A DNA stretch of 64,000 nucleotides from JAACFF01 sp963807975 (GTDB lineage: Bacteria; Chloroflexota; Anaerolineae; Promineifilales; Promineifilaceae): assembly GCA_963807975.1 (NCBI GenBank), contig CAWEDV010000002.1, positions 186,001 through 250,000 of the forward strand. Reading direction: 5' to 3'. The position numbers and the translations under genes are program-made. This document shows, piece by piece, positions 8,298 through 16,576 of the stretch. Under the pieces are notes generated by a model. That model ran no database searches and had not been told where the DNA came from. It saw nothing but the letters and a program-made list of their open reading frames with translations. Each line of letters begins with the position of its first letter. Position 1 is the stretch's first letter.

Positions 8298-9791
8298 TTG
8301 GCCAAGAAAGATCAACAAGTAGTTGTTATTGGAGCGGGTGTCGGAGGATTGACAGCCGCTTGTTTATTATTGAAGGCGGGATTTCCGGTGACGGTGTTGG
8401 AGGCGCATGTCTATCCAGGGGGCAGCGCCGGTACTTTTTACCACAAAGGATATCGCTTTGATGCCGGAGCAACGCTGGCCGGCGGCTTTTCACCAGGAGG
8501 TCCGCATGCTCGCCTGGCGGAGATTCTGGATTTGACCTGGCCGGTAAGTGCGGTGGACCCGGCGTGGGTTGTACATTTGCCACATAAGCAGATCACGCAG
8601 TGGGCGGATCAGGAGCATTGGGAGGCGGAGCGGCGAGAGAAGCTGCCAGGTACAGAGAAATTCTGGCTTCTGCAGGAAAAGCTGGCAGCCATTGCATGGG
8701 ATATCTCGGCACGGCCGTTCCCCTGGCCTCCCCAATCGCCAAGCGATTGGTGGTCATTGGTGCGGGCGCTACGAGTGCCGACGCTTGGCGCGGCCCCCTA
8801 CCTAACACGGACGATGGATAGTTTAATGCGATCGCGCTTCTCCAAAAATGGGAGTCGTCCCGGATCGTACACTGAATTCAGCACTTTCCTCGATGCGCAG
8901 CTGTTGATCTCGGCGCAGACAAGGGGCGAGCGAGCGAACGCGCTTTACGGCAGCGCGGCGCTAGATCTGCCACGACGGGGTGTGAATCATGTGCGTGGAG
9001 GGATGGGCAGCCTCGCAGGCACGCTGGCAGATTGGTTCCGCGCGAATGGGGGCGAGCTCCATTTTCGCCAGCAGGCAGAGGAACTGGTAATACGAAATGA
9101 TGGCAGCAAGCTGCTGCATACCAACAAGGGCATGGAAGTCGAAGCGGATATTGTGCTGGCCAATCTTACACCGTGGGGCCTGGCGAAACTGCTAGGTGAA
9201 AAGGCGCCGGTTTCTCTGAAACAAACAATAATCGAAACGCCGGCGACGTGGGGTGCGTTTACGCTGTACCTGGGCCTGGATGCCGAAGAATTACCGGGTA
9301 ACATCGCCGATCATCACCAGGTAGTGGTTAACTCGCAGCGGTCGTTGGGAGAGACGAACTCGGTTTTTATATCACTGTCTGATGCAGAAGATGAAACACG
9401 CGCACCTAAAAGTCATAGGGCGGCAACGCTGTCCACACACACGGCAATTGCCCCTTGGTGGCAGCTTAAAGAGAATGATATCCTGGCCTACGATGCGCGG
9501 CGTACTGAGTATGCGGAACGGATGCTGGCAGCGGCAGAACGAGCGATTCCAGGACTGCGTCGGGCAGTTCGCCTTTGTTTGCCAGGAACACCGCTGACTT
9601 TTGAGCGCTTCACCCGGCGACCTCAGGGAATGGTAGGGGGCTTTGCGCAAGAGTCGTTGTTCGCTGCGCGCGGGCCCAAAACAGGCTTGCCCAATGTGTG
9701 GTTGGTCGGCGACTCAATTTTCCCGGGCCAATCGACTGCGGGAGTGACTGTGGGTGCAATGCGCGTTGCAGCCGCAATAAACAATCTCTAA
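8298..9791 (+). CDS. crtD: Carotenoid desaturase, CrtD-like (CrtI family FAD enzyme)
   Basis: 497 residues. Translation starts at TTG 8298, with AGAGG 5 bases upstream; no ATG fits. The N-terminal dinucleotide-binding motif VVVIGAGVGGLTAACLL and GGSAGTFYHKGYRFDAGAT are those of CrtI-family FAD enzymes. The C-terminal block NVWLVGDSIFPGQSTAGVTV closes the FAD site. By overall pattern (DPAWVVHLP, an ERREKLPG-EKFW region and a RGVNHVRGGMGSL block) it most resembles cyanobacterial and green-bacterial C-3',4' desaturase CrtD rather than phytoene desaturase. It is the last gene of the SRPBCC-IorA-IorB operon. Glycosyltransferase and acyltransferase genes lie in the same direction 3 kb on, fitting glycosyl/acyl carotenoid synthesis. 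A CrtISO-like isomerase is the main alternative. Confidence 0.75.
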   Translation: MAKKDQQVVVIGAGVGGLTAACLLLKAGFPVTVLEAHVYPGGSAGTFYHKGYRFDAGATLAGGFSPGGPHARLAEILDLTWPVSAVDPAWVVHLPHKQITQWADQEHWEAERREKLPGTEKFWLLQEKLAAIAWDISARPFPWPPQSPSDWWSLVRALRVPTLGAAPYLTRTMDSLMRSRFSKNGSRPGSYTEFSTFLDAQLLISAQTRGERANALYGSAALDLPRRGVNHVRGGMGSLAGTLADWFRANGGELHFRQQAEELVIRNDGSKLLHTNKGMEVEADIVLANLTPWGLAKLLGEKAPVSLKQTIIETPATWGAFTLYLGLDAEELPGNIADHHQVVVNSQRSLGETNSVFISLSDAEDETRAPKSHRAATLSTHTAIAPWWQLKENDILAYDARRTEYAERMLAAAERAIPGLRRAVRLCLPGTPLTFERFTRRPQGMVGGFAQESLFAARGPKTGLPNVWLVGDSIFPGQSTAGVTVGAMRVAAAINNL

Positions 9792-9872
9792 TCCTAATCC
9801 CGCAAAACCCCGTTTTTCTATTCTATCTCATCTGTACGGTAGAGAAATAATGCATAAACTATTTCTTTATCT

Positions 9873-11468
9873 CTAGGATCGTTTCATAATTTCTTTGGTT
9901 GCATACCAGCCTGTTAACATTGCTATGGGCACTCCTGAAGGAGCATATGCCCACTGACCTGCTTGAAGGACTCCTGGAATAGGAGTTAAAACAGATTTTG
10001 GTAGATCTTTCAATTTATTCACCACAGGAATTTCTGTTTCAAAAGACCAGCCGGTAATCGCTCCTTTAGAACTCCCAGATACCTTATTTATAGTCAGGGG
10101 CGTAGATGAGAATTTGAAAAGGATATCATCAGCTAAGCCCTTATATATTGTTCGAGAGAAAATTCTGATTATGCGATTTTCCACTATTTCCTTAAACTCA
10201 TTATACCAGCCAGCTTTTTCGATTTTTTCAATAAGATCATAATCAAAAAGACAACTTATCATTAATCCTGTTTGTCCTTCAGGTGCTAAGGTAGGATCCC
10301 GGAGAACGGGTATGGAAACTTCGTAAGTGTTCAAACTACAGAATTTATCTAACCAATCTAATACTTCGCTCTTGGATATTTTGTCAAAATCTTCTATAAG
10401 ACTCTGCCTTTCCCTCCGATTAGTCTCTCCTAATCCTTTTCTTGAAGGAGTGTAGAACATGTGCTCCCCACCCTTTAATAGGAAATATGAAGGCGGACGG
10501 TCTACTGCAATAAACAGAATGAAGACAGATTCAGCTCCTTTGGAAGAAAGAATGCTCTGGGCATTAGATTCAATTTTATTAGTCAATTCTGCACCTAATC
10601 CTCCCGGATTTAGATTCCGATATAAGGCTTTTAAATCTGCTGCCCATATCAGATGATCGTAGCTATAGTCATTGCCTTCTGAGTCAGTAACTTTCGATTC
10701 CGATGGATTGATTTCTTTGATATGCTTATTTAGTATTATCTCCCCGCCGCCAACCAATATCTTCTCTTCTAGGAGATTAACCAAAGCGATGGTTCCCCCT
10801 TTTGGGTAAAAATAATCGAGATAAACATAAAAATAACCCAACGCGAAATAAGTTGGTGTCTCCCTGAAAAAATGTTGGGTCAATATATCTATGAGAGACT
10901 GACTATCAGTTAAACGCTCAAGAAAAACTTCCATGGGCATATTAAACTGATTAAACTTTCTTAAAGCGTTTAGGAACTTTAATGTCCAAGGTATCAACTT
11001 CCTAAAGATAAATCTCTTATCACTCATAAGATCTACAAAATTTGGATTGTCAAATTCATATAAGACTTTGGTGTATCCAGATAGTTCATAAATTTTTGAT
11101 ATGATATTTTCGATATCCCCAATGTTTTCAGGATATAGATTGACCAACATACGTTGATATTCACTAATGTCATCCATTGAATCGACACGGAACAATTGGT
11201 CTTCAACACCTATTGAAATTTTGTTTGCAAGGAAATCCCAACTGATTCCTAAATCTTTTAGCATTGGTTTTACAATTCCGGAATTTACAAAAGCCCTTGG
11301 ACCAGCATCAAAGTAAAATCCATCATAATCAAATGTATTTAGCAATCCCCCGCTTCTGTCATTCTTATCAAATAGCAAAACATTGTAATTTTCCCTGGCC
11401 AAATAAGCTGCCGCAGTTAATCCCGCCATTCCAGCGCCCACTATCACAATTTCTTTTTTCGTTGTCAT
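9873..11468 (-). CDS. FAD-dependent oxidoreductase, phytoene desaturase/isomerase-like, AT-rich
   Basis: 531 residues from the ATG at 11468, which overlaps the stop of the upstream SDR gene (ATGA); a start at 11501 would lie inside that gene. The N-terminus carries IVIVGAGMAGLTAAAYLA and GGLLNTFDYDGFYFDAGPRA, the FAD-binding pattern of amine-oxidase/CrtI-like proteins. The C-terminus has GVLQAGQWAYAPSGVPIAMLTG, a variant of the second FAD contact. This resembles carotenoid isomerase or retinol saturase-like proteins, but the substrate is open. The DNA is markedly AT-rich, with many AAA, ATA and TTA codons unlike the neighbours, and the gene points against the surrounding carotenoid genes, so acquisition by transfer is likely. 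Confidence 0.78.
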   Translation of the reverse strand: MTTKKEIVIVGAGMAGLTAAAYLARENYNVLLFDKNDRSGGLLNTFDYDGFYFDAGPRAFVNSGIVKPMLKDLGISWDFLANKISIGVEDQLFRVDSMDDISEYQRMLVNLYPENIGDIENIISKIYELSGYTKVLYEFDNPNFVDLMSDKRFIFRKLIPWTLKFLNALRKFNQFNMPMEVFLERLTDSQSLIDILTQHFFRETPTYFALGYFYVYLDYFYPKGGTIALVNLLEEKILVGGGEIILNKHIKEINPSESKVTDSEGNDYSYDHLIWAADLKALYRNLNPGGLGAELTNKIESNAQSILSSKGAESVFILFIAVDRPPSYFLLKGGEHMFYTPSRKGLGETNRRERQSLIEDFDKISKSEVLDWLDKFCSLNTYEVSIPVLRDPTLAPEGQTGLMISCLFDYDLIEKIEKAGWYNEFKEIVENRIIRIFSRTIYKGLADDILFKFSSTPLTINKVSGSSKGAITGWSFETEIPVVNKLKDLPKSVLTPIPGVLQAGQWAYAPSGVPIAMLTGWYATKEIMKRS

Positions 11469-12403
11469 TTTAATCCGCCCAACTTCTGACTTAATACCCA
11501 CAGTTTTTCTGCTGCTTCCTTGTCCAATGCTGGAGGTGCAGGTTCTTCTTCAGTTGTAAGATTAAAAAACTTGCCGGAAGTGTTATCTAGTTTGCTGGAA
11601 ACACCTAAAAAATATAGGGCTTTCGCAGCAATATCTGAAGGTCTCGCCGTTCTATCAATAAATATCCTCTTGATTAACTTGTAAATCTCACCATTGTTTT
11701 GACCACTATTAGTCTTTATATTACCTGGGTGCATTGCGTTCACAGTTACTCCGGTTCCAGTATAGTATTCATTGAGTTTTATCATCGATAGTAATTGTGC
11801 CGTTTTTGCAGCGCCATAGCTTTTCAATCCTGAATAACGATGCTTTTCCCAGGCAAGATCATCCAAATGCAAGCCCGACACAGCAAATCTATGTGCCTCA
11901 GAATTCACAAAAATTATTCGCCCACTCTTTTGATTGATGAATTTTTCTCTAATGTAATAATTCAAAACAAATGAACTAAGATAATTTGTTTGAAACACCA
12001 TTTCCAGGTTATTGGCCGTGAAAGTCTTCTTTGTTACATAAACACCAGCATTATGGATTAGGACATCGATATTTCTATCCAATGCAGACAATTGCTTTGC
12101 AACAGCATGGACATCTGTTAATTTTGAAAAATCAGCAATCATATAGGTGCATTTTGCATCAAATTGACTTTTTAGTGTTTCACATAATTCTCTTGATTTT
12201 TTTTCATTCCTGTTGATACATAAAATGTCGGCACCATGAGAAGCATATTTTTCTGCTGTAACATAACCTATACCTGAAGTTGCTCCGGTAATTACAACTA
12301 AACGGTTATCAAAATCATCGGCACATATTTCGGGATCTAATTTTAGATTACGTAACATGGCGCGAATATTGGACCATTTATATTCTTTTATATATTCTTT
12401 CAA
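11465..12403 (-). CDS. Short-chain dehydrogenase/reductase, AT-rich
   Basis: 312 residues. Classical SDR with the cofactor motif TGATSGIGYVTAE (about residues 35-47), NAG at the beta-4 strand, a serine before the active site (NSEAHR) and the catalytic YGAAK. The overall pattern matches retinol-dehydrogenase/WW-domain-oxidoreductase-like SDRs, which reduce lipid aldehydes or ketones with NADPH. It is transcribed first of a two-gene unit with the FAD oxidoreductase (4-base overlap) and shares its low GC content. The pair could act sequentially on one polyene or lipid substrate; that is inference. The upstream end of the unit abuts the remains of a P450 gene. Confidence 0.82.
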   Translation of the reverse strand: MKEYIKEYKWSNIRAMLRNLKLDPEICADDFDNRLVVITGATSGIGYVTAEKYASHGADILCINRNEKKSRELCETLKSQFDAKCTYMIADFSKLTDVHAVAKQLSALDRNIDVLIHNAGVYVTKKTFTANNLEMVFQTNYLSSFVLNYYIREKFINQKSGRIIFVNSEAHRFAVSGLHLDDLAWEKHRYSGLKSYGAAKTAQLLSMIKLNEYYTGTGVTVNAMHPGNIKTNSGQNNGEIYKLIKRIFIDRTARPSDIAAKALYFLGVSSKLDNTSGKFFNLTTEEEPAPPALDKEAAEKLWVLSQKLGGLK

Positions 12404-12544
12404 GTTGCCTCCAGAGCATTTGGAGATAAAGTATGATCATGATCCTGTTAGCGATATGAACCTTTGAATTGACGCCAATGTCTGTAAAGGAGCCAGATAG
12501 GAGGATCCAAATGCTAAGTCCTGAGAATAATAGCAACATACTCT
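12404..12544. other. Junction region between AT-rich pair and P450 remnant
   Basis: No intact gene. An AGGAGG-like site before an ATG at 12511 opens only an 11-codon frame, so it is not called. Composition shifts here from AT-rich (left) to the window norm (right); this is the presumed edge of inserted DNA. I saw no terminal inverted repeat, target duplication or integrase. Confidence 0.4.
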
Positions 12545-12786
12545 AATTGGCTCAACTGGTTGCAAGGAATGCCACCACCTTCATATAGCCCGTTTGGCAG
12601 TGGGCCACGTACTGTTTCGGAGCTGCTTTCGCGTAAATCGAGAGCAAAGTGGTTCTGGCGAGGATATTGCAGCAATTTAACTTACGCCTCTCGCCCAGGC
12701 AAACGATACGGCTGTATATGGGAGCGACGTTTGCGCCAAGACCAGTCGTGAAGATAATCCTGAAACGGAGAACTAGGAAAGAATAG
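12545..12786 (+). pseudogene. Remnant of a cytochrome P450 gene (last ~80 codons, frameshifted)
   Basis: Two reading frames together spell the C-terminal end of a P450. Frame one (about 12545-12613) gives MPPPSYSPFGSGPRT, the approach to the heme-binding loop. After a one-base loss at 12611-12613, frame two gives C-F-G-A-A-F-A, a TAA stop at 12634 (probably from CAA), then IESKVVLARILQQFNLRL and ATFAPRPVVKIILKRR, ending at TAG 12784. The joined sequence restores the P450 heme ligand motif FGxGxRTCxGxxFA and the typical helix L and terminal strands. The first ~350 codons are missing; where they should be, the AT-rich gene pair now sits. The remnant ends three bases before the start of the glycosyltransferase, as expected of an old operon. 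Confidence 0.8.
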
Positions 12787-12788
12787 CT

Positions 12789-14006
12789 GTGAATAAATTA
12801 CGGAAAACCAGGCAGGTTACAGAATTGGTTCCGAAAACCTGCAGTTCAAACCTCAAAGCCAGCCGACATTATTGGACTTTGGGCTTTTCGTTATCGGTCT
12901 TGCCCTTTTTGGCGCGGGCAGAACGGATTTATCATGATATGCCGCAGCTTCACGCCCAAGCTTCTAGCGCCACGTTACCATCATTGTCAATTATTGTCCC
13001 TGCACGGAATGAAGCACAAAACTTGCGACGTCTGTTACCCTCTTTGGAAAAGCAAGAGTATCCGGGTCAATTGGAGATCATTGTTGTTGACGATCATTCG
13101 ACTGACGGTACGGCGGGTGTGGTCGAGTCCCGGCAACAAAGTCTTGCGCTAAGGCAGCATACAAATTGTGCGTTGAAATCGATTCCTGCGGGTTCACTGC
13201 CTGCAGGATGGCTGGGAAAGCCAAATGCCAGCCATACTGGGGCCTGTGCCGCGCGCGGGGAATGGCTATTGTTTTTCGATGCAGATACAGAGCACAAACC
13301 ATATAGTGCAGCCAGCGCCATGGCCTTTGCCCTGGCCAACAATCTGGACGGGCTGAGTATTTTCCCGCAGCAGGTGACGCGCGGGCTCTTGGACAGCGCG
13401 GTATTAATGGTAGCCTTTGCCGGATTATTCGCCGGGCTGCGCCGTTCGACAACGATGCTGAACGGGCAGTATGTGCTCATTCGGCGTGAGGTGTACGAGG
13501 CCAGCGGCGGTTTTGCAGCGGTACGGTCTGAAATGATGGAGGATCTTGCTTACGGTCGCCTGTTGGCGGACATGGGGTACCAGGTGCCTATGATGCGTGG
13601 TGAATCGTTGGCTAAAGTTCATATGTACGAGAACTGGCGACAAATGTGGCACGGCATCAACCGGCTAGGCTCCGGATCGTTACGCCACAGCGGATTATTT
13701 GCTCTGATTCCAACGATCTTTGTCACCGGATTAATGATGCCCATTTGGACTTTGCTTTTTAATCGTCGCTACGTACGCGAGATGCCAAACCTATGGTTGA
13801 TCTGGTTTGCGTCCATAATTGGTTTTTTGCCCTGGCTGAGCAGATTTAGCGGAAATCGAAAGACAAAGAACAAAAAAAGGTCAACGGCGCTTGGGGTAAT
13901 GATGGCTCCAGCGGCAGCGGTTTTTGTGCAGATAGCCTCACTGTGGGGATTGGTATCGCGCCTATTGGGTTGGGGCATTTCATGGAAGGATCGAAAGGTA
14001 AGGTAA
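12789..14006 (+). CDS. Family 2 glycosyltransferase, CruC-like carotenoid glucosyltransferase
   Basis: 405 residues from GTG 12789, preceded by AGGAAAG. The GT-A core starts near residue 60 (SIIVPARNEAQNLRRLLPSL), with IIVVDDHSTDGT, GWLGKPNAS and the DxD-type LLFFDADTEH. The acceptor-side segment EMMEDLAYGRLLADMGY and HMYENWRQMWHGINR near 290 are followed by hydrophobic segments (about 300-320, 335-352 and 375-395). This is the architecture of hydroxychlorobactene glucosyltransferase CruC and related membrane GT2 enzymes. It sits between P450 remains and plsY, in the same direction as crtD. In CruC pathways a sugar is put on a carotenoid hydroxyl and later acylated. A sterol/hopanoid or lipid acceptor cannot be excluded. 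Confidence 0.78.
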   Translation: MNKLRKTRQVTELVPKTCSSNLKASRHYWTLGFSLSVLPFLARAERIYHDMPQLHAQASSATLPSLSIIVPARNEAQNLRRLLPSLEKQEYPGQLEIIVVDDHSTDGTAGVVESRQQSLALRQHTNCALKSIPAGSLPAGWLGKPNASHTGACAARGEWLLFFDADTEHKPYSAASAMAFALANNLDGLSIFPQQVTRGLLDSAVLMVAFAGLFAGLRRSTTMLNGQYVLIRREVYEASGGFAAVRSEMMEDLAYGRLLADMGYQVPMMRGESLAKVHMYENWRQMWHGINRLGSGSLRHSGLFALIPTIFVTGLMMPIWTLLFNRRYVREMPNLWLIWFASIIGFLPWLSRFSGNRKTKNKKRSTALGVMMAPAAAVFVQIASLWGLVSRLLGWGISWKDRKVR

Positions 14007-14009
14007 GAG

Positions 14010-14606
14010 ATGGATTCTTTATCCTTTCTGATTTTCTACACAATTCTTGCCTTCTTCCTCGGTTCATTACCCGTCTCCGTCTGGATTGGACGGGTGACGA
14101 CGGGTGAGGATATTCGGAAATATGGTGACCAAAATCCTGGGGCAACCAACGTGCTGCGTGCGGGCAGCCGTGTTGGCTTTCTTCTAGCGATGGCCCTGGA
14201 TATCAGCAAGGGTGCGCTGGTAGTAGGACTTGCTTACCAGGTATGGGGCATCCAGGATTGGCGCATTGTGCCCGTCACGCTGGCTCCCGTCGCCGGGCAC
14301 GCCTTTTCTCCTTTTTTGCGTGGTAAGGGTGGTAAAGCATTGGCAACGGCCTTTGGCGTATGGATTGGCCTGACCATCTGGAGCCTTTCCCTGCCAGCGT
14401 TAGGGTTCCTAATCTTTTGGCGGTTACTCATCCGTCCGCCTGGTTGGGCGCTGATGCTTGCCTTGGTATGTTTGGGACTGATTATAGTCATCTGGTTTTC
14501 AGATCCCGTCTTCTTGGTCGTTTTGGCATTGCAGTCCCTGATTTTGCTATATAAGGAACAGTCCGATTTGCAGCAACGGCCGTCATTCTATAGAAGGAAA
14601 CCATAG
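14010..14606 (+). CDS. plsY: PlsY-type glycerol-3-phosphate acyltransferase
   Basis: 198 residues, starting three bases after the previous stop. Five membrane segments are evident. The three PlsY signatures are present: GSLPVSVWIGR (motif 1), GDQNPGATNVLRAGSR (motif 2) and VAGHAFSPFLRGKGGKALAT (motif 3), including the GKG phosphate loop. The family transfers acyl from acyl-phosphate to glycerol-3-phosphate at the membrane. Because it is tightly coupled to a carotenoid-type glycosyltransferase it may be a dedicated copy, but the motifs are those of housekeeping PlsY and there is no sign of a changed substrate. The C-terminal RRPSFYRRKP-like tail is basic and soluble. Confidence 0.92.
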   Translation: MDSLSFLIFYTILAFFLGSLPVSVWIGRVTTGEDIRKYGDQNPGATNVLRAGSRVGFLLAMALDISKGALVVGLAYQVWGIQDWRIVPVTLAPVAGHAFSPFLRGKGGKALATAFGVWIGLTIWSLSLPALGFLIFWRLLIRPPGWALMLALVCLGLIIVIWFSDPVFLVVLALQSLILLYKEQSDLQQRPSFYRRKP

Positions 14607-14608
14607 AA

Positions 14609-14695
14609 ATGATCCACACTGAAGGGATTGGTCAGTCAACTACGGGGATTACCGTGGGTGCGATGTGAATCCCTGCCCAAATTAACAGTTATCTC
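14609..14695 (+). pseudogene. Remnant of a CrtI/CrtD-family C-terminus
   Basis: Immediately after plsY a short frame from ATG 14609 reads GIGQSTTGITVGAM, then TGA at 14666, then continues in the same frame as IPAQINS. The C-terminus of the intact CrtD-like protein of this window reads GQSTAGVTVGAM, then R, then VAAAINN. Similarity therefore continues through the stop, which most simply is a CGA-to-TGA change. DNA identity to the crtD end is high but not complete, so this is the tail of a second, lost CrtI-family gene rather than a recent copy. Only about 29 codons are recognisable; nothing upstream is left because plsY directly adjoins. Confidence 0.7.
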
Positions 14696-14944
14696 TCTCG
14701 TCGGCAAAACGCAGTTCTTGTTTGCGTCCAATACTGTAAAGGCTGCAAAAACGCAGAACCTGACATTAACAGTAATATAACCACCCACCCATTTATTTCT
14801 GATAAAGCTTTTGGAAAATATCAGCTATAATAGTGGACGTCATTTTGACGCTGTTGCCCATTTTAATTGCCGTTAGGCTACAGATAATTGATCAATGCCC
14901 AGTGCGTAATACATTGCTTCACCCACTGCGCATCACCAAAGAAT

Positions 14945-16432
14945 ATGAACTACTACATTGGCATAGATTCATCGACAACGGCCACAAAGGCTTTATTGAT
15001 TGACGAAACGGGCACCGTTATCGGTGTTGCTGTTTCAGAATACTCATATGACACCCCTAAGCCACTGTGGAGTCAGCAAAGCCCTAAATTATGGTGGCAA
15101 GCGACCGTGGAGAGTATTCGACAGCTTGTTGCCGACACCGCCGTTTCCCCTCAGGACATAAAAGGTATTGGCCTAACCGGCCAAATGCACGGCATGGTAT
15201 TACTCAACAAGAATGATGAGGTTTTGCGCCCCGCCATTTTGTGGAACGACCAGCGCACACAAGCACAGTGTGATGACATCCGGTCCAGAATAGGCAAAGA
15301 GCGGCTCATTCAGATTACGGGCAATGATGCCTTAACCGGTTTTACCGCGCCGAAGATCCTCTGGGTCCAGCAAGAAGAACCATACATTTACGAACAGATC
15401 GCCCATATTTTACTGCCAAAGGACTACGTACGTTTGAAACTGACCGGTGAGTATGGAGTAGACCGTGCGGGTGGCGCTGGAACGCTGTTGTTCGACCTGC
15501 AAAAGCGGGATTGGTCAACAGAAGTTGTAGCGGCATTGGAAATCGATCCCCAATGGCTGCCACCGACTTTTGAAGGCACAGATGTTACCGGCTTTCTTTC
15601 CGCACGGGCCGCTGCCGCCACCAGTTTACCGGCTGGCATCCCAATCGTCGGCGGAGGGGGCGATCAGGCTGCCAATGCCGTGGGCACAGGTGCCGTTATT
15701 GAGGGAATTGTCGCTCTTAGTCTCGGCACATCAGGCGTCGTTTTCGCCGCTACCAATACCCCGGCCATCGAGCCAGAAGGACGTCTTCACGCTTTTTGCC
15801 ATGCCGTCCCCGACAAATGGCACTTTATGGGCGTTATGCTTTCCGCAGCCGGCAGTTTGCGCTGGTATCGTGACACCTTAGCTCCAGGCAAGGAATTCTC
15901 AGAATTGGTCGATTCCGCTGGCGCGGTTAATGCCGGAAGTGATGGGCTGCTCTTCCTCCCCTATTTAACCGGTGAACGGACTCCTCACCCCGATCCGTTG
16001 GCAAGGGGCGCATTTGTAGGTCTCACCGTACGCCATACGCGAGACCATATGACGCGGGCGGTACTAGAAGGGGTATCATACGGCTTGCGTGACAGTTTCG
16101 AGCTGATGAAAAATGCTGGTATCACCCAAATAAATCAAGTACGTATCTCCGGTGGCGGGGCGAAAAGCCCCTTGTGGCGTCAGATCCTGGCTGACGTATT
16201 CCAGGCCGAAATCGTCACCGTCAATACAGTAGAAGGAGCAGCCTACGGGGCAGCGCTTCTAGCGGCCACCGGCACAGGCGTTTATGCCACAGTTGAGGAA
16301 GCTTGTACCAGCACAATCAGAATCACAGGCTCAACTTCTCCTGGGGAGCAACGCGCAGTTTACCAGGATCAATACCCGCATTACCGCGATCTGTACCCTG
16401 CACTTAAGGCAACTTTTCACAATATTCACTGA
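14945..16432 (+). CDS. xylB: Xylulokinase (FGGY carbohydrate kinase)
   Basis: 495 residues. I place the start at ATG 14945, where YYIGIDSSTTATKALLID begins the ATP-binding fold; a more upstream TTG adds 19 unrelated residues. FGGY features in order: GLTGQMHGMVLL and LWNDQRT in the first domain (substrate side, aspartate conserved), GGGDQAANAVGTG, SLGTSGVVFA, PYLTGERTPHPDP, and VRISGGGAKSPLWRQILAD near the C-terminus. The QMHGMV segment specifically marks xylulokinase, which phosphorylates D-xylulose to feed the pentose phosphate pathway. No xylose isomerase or transporter lies next to it, so it stands alone here. Upstream 250 bases hold no gene. Confidence 0.92.
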   Translation: MNYYIGIDSSTTATKALLIDETGTVIGVAVSEYSYDTPKPLWSQQSPKLWWQATVESIRQLVADTAVSPQDIKGIGLTGQMHGMVLLNKNDEVLRPAILWNDQRTQAQCDDIRSRIGKERLIQITGNDALTGFTAPKILWVQQEEPYIYEQIAHILLPKDYVRLKLTGEYGVDRAGGAGTLLFDLQKRDWSTEVVAALEIDPQWLPPTFEGTDVTGFLSARAAAATSLPAGIPIVGGGGDQAANAVGTGAVIEGIVALSLGTSGVVFAATNTPAIEPEGRLHAFCHAVPDKWHFMGVMLSAAGSLRWYRDTLAPGKEFSELVDSAGAVNAGSDGLLFLPYLTGERTPHPDPLARGAFVGLTVRHTRDHMTRAVLEGVSYGLRDSFELMKNAGITQINQVRISGGGAKSPLWRQILADVFQAEIVTVNTVEGAAYGAALLAATGTGVYATVEEACTSTIRITGSTSPGEQRAVYQDQYPHYRDLYPALKATFHNIH

Positions 16433-16576
16433 TCGTAAAGAACTGCCAGCTTCGGAATTGAGTCAGATCTACTGATTTCTGAAAGCCAATATCCTTCCCT
16501 ACAAACAATATCGAACTACAACCCTTTTGGTCGAGTTCTGACCGGTTTTCCCGATACTAATTTCTATTCAATTAGG

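Noticed and set aside
9843..9866. AGAAATA/TATTTCT hairpin after crtD as a terminator
   Set aside because: The stem is short and A/T only; too weak to call.
12511..12546. ATG with AGGAGG upstream, giving an 11-codon peptide
   Set aside because: The frame closes immediately and lies at the edge of the P450 remnant; probably a leftover start signal.
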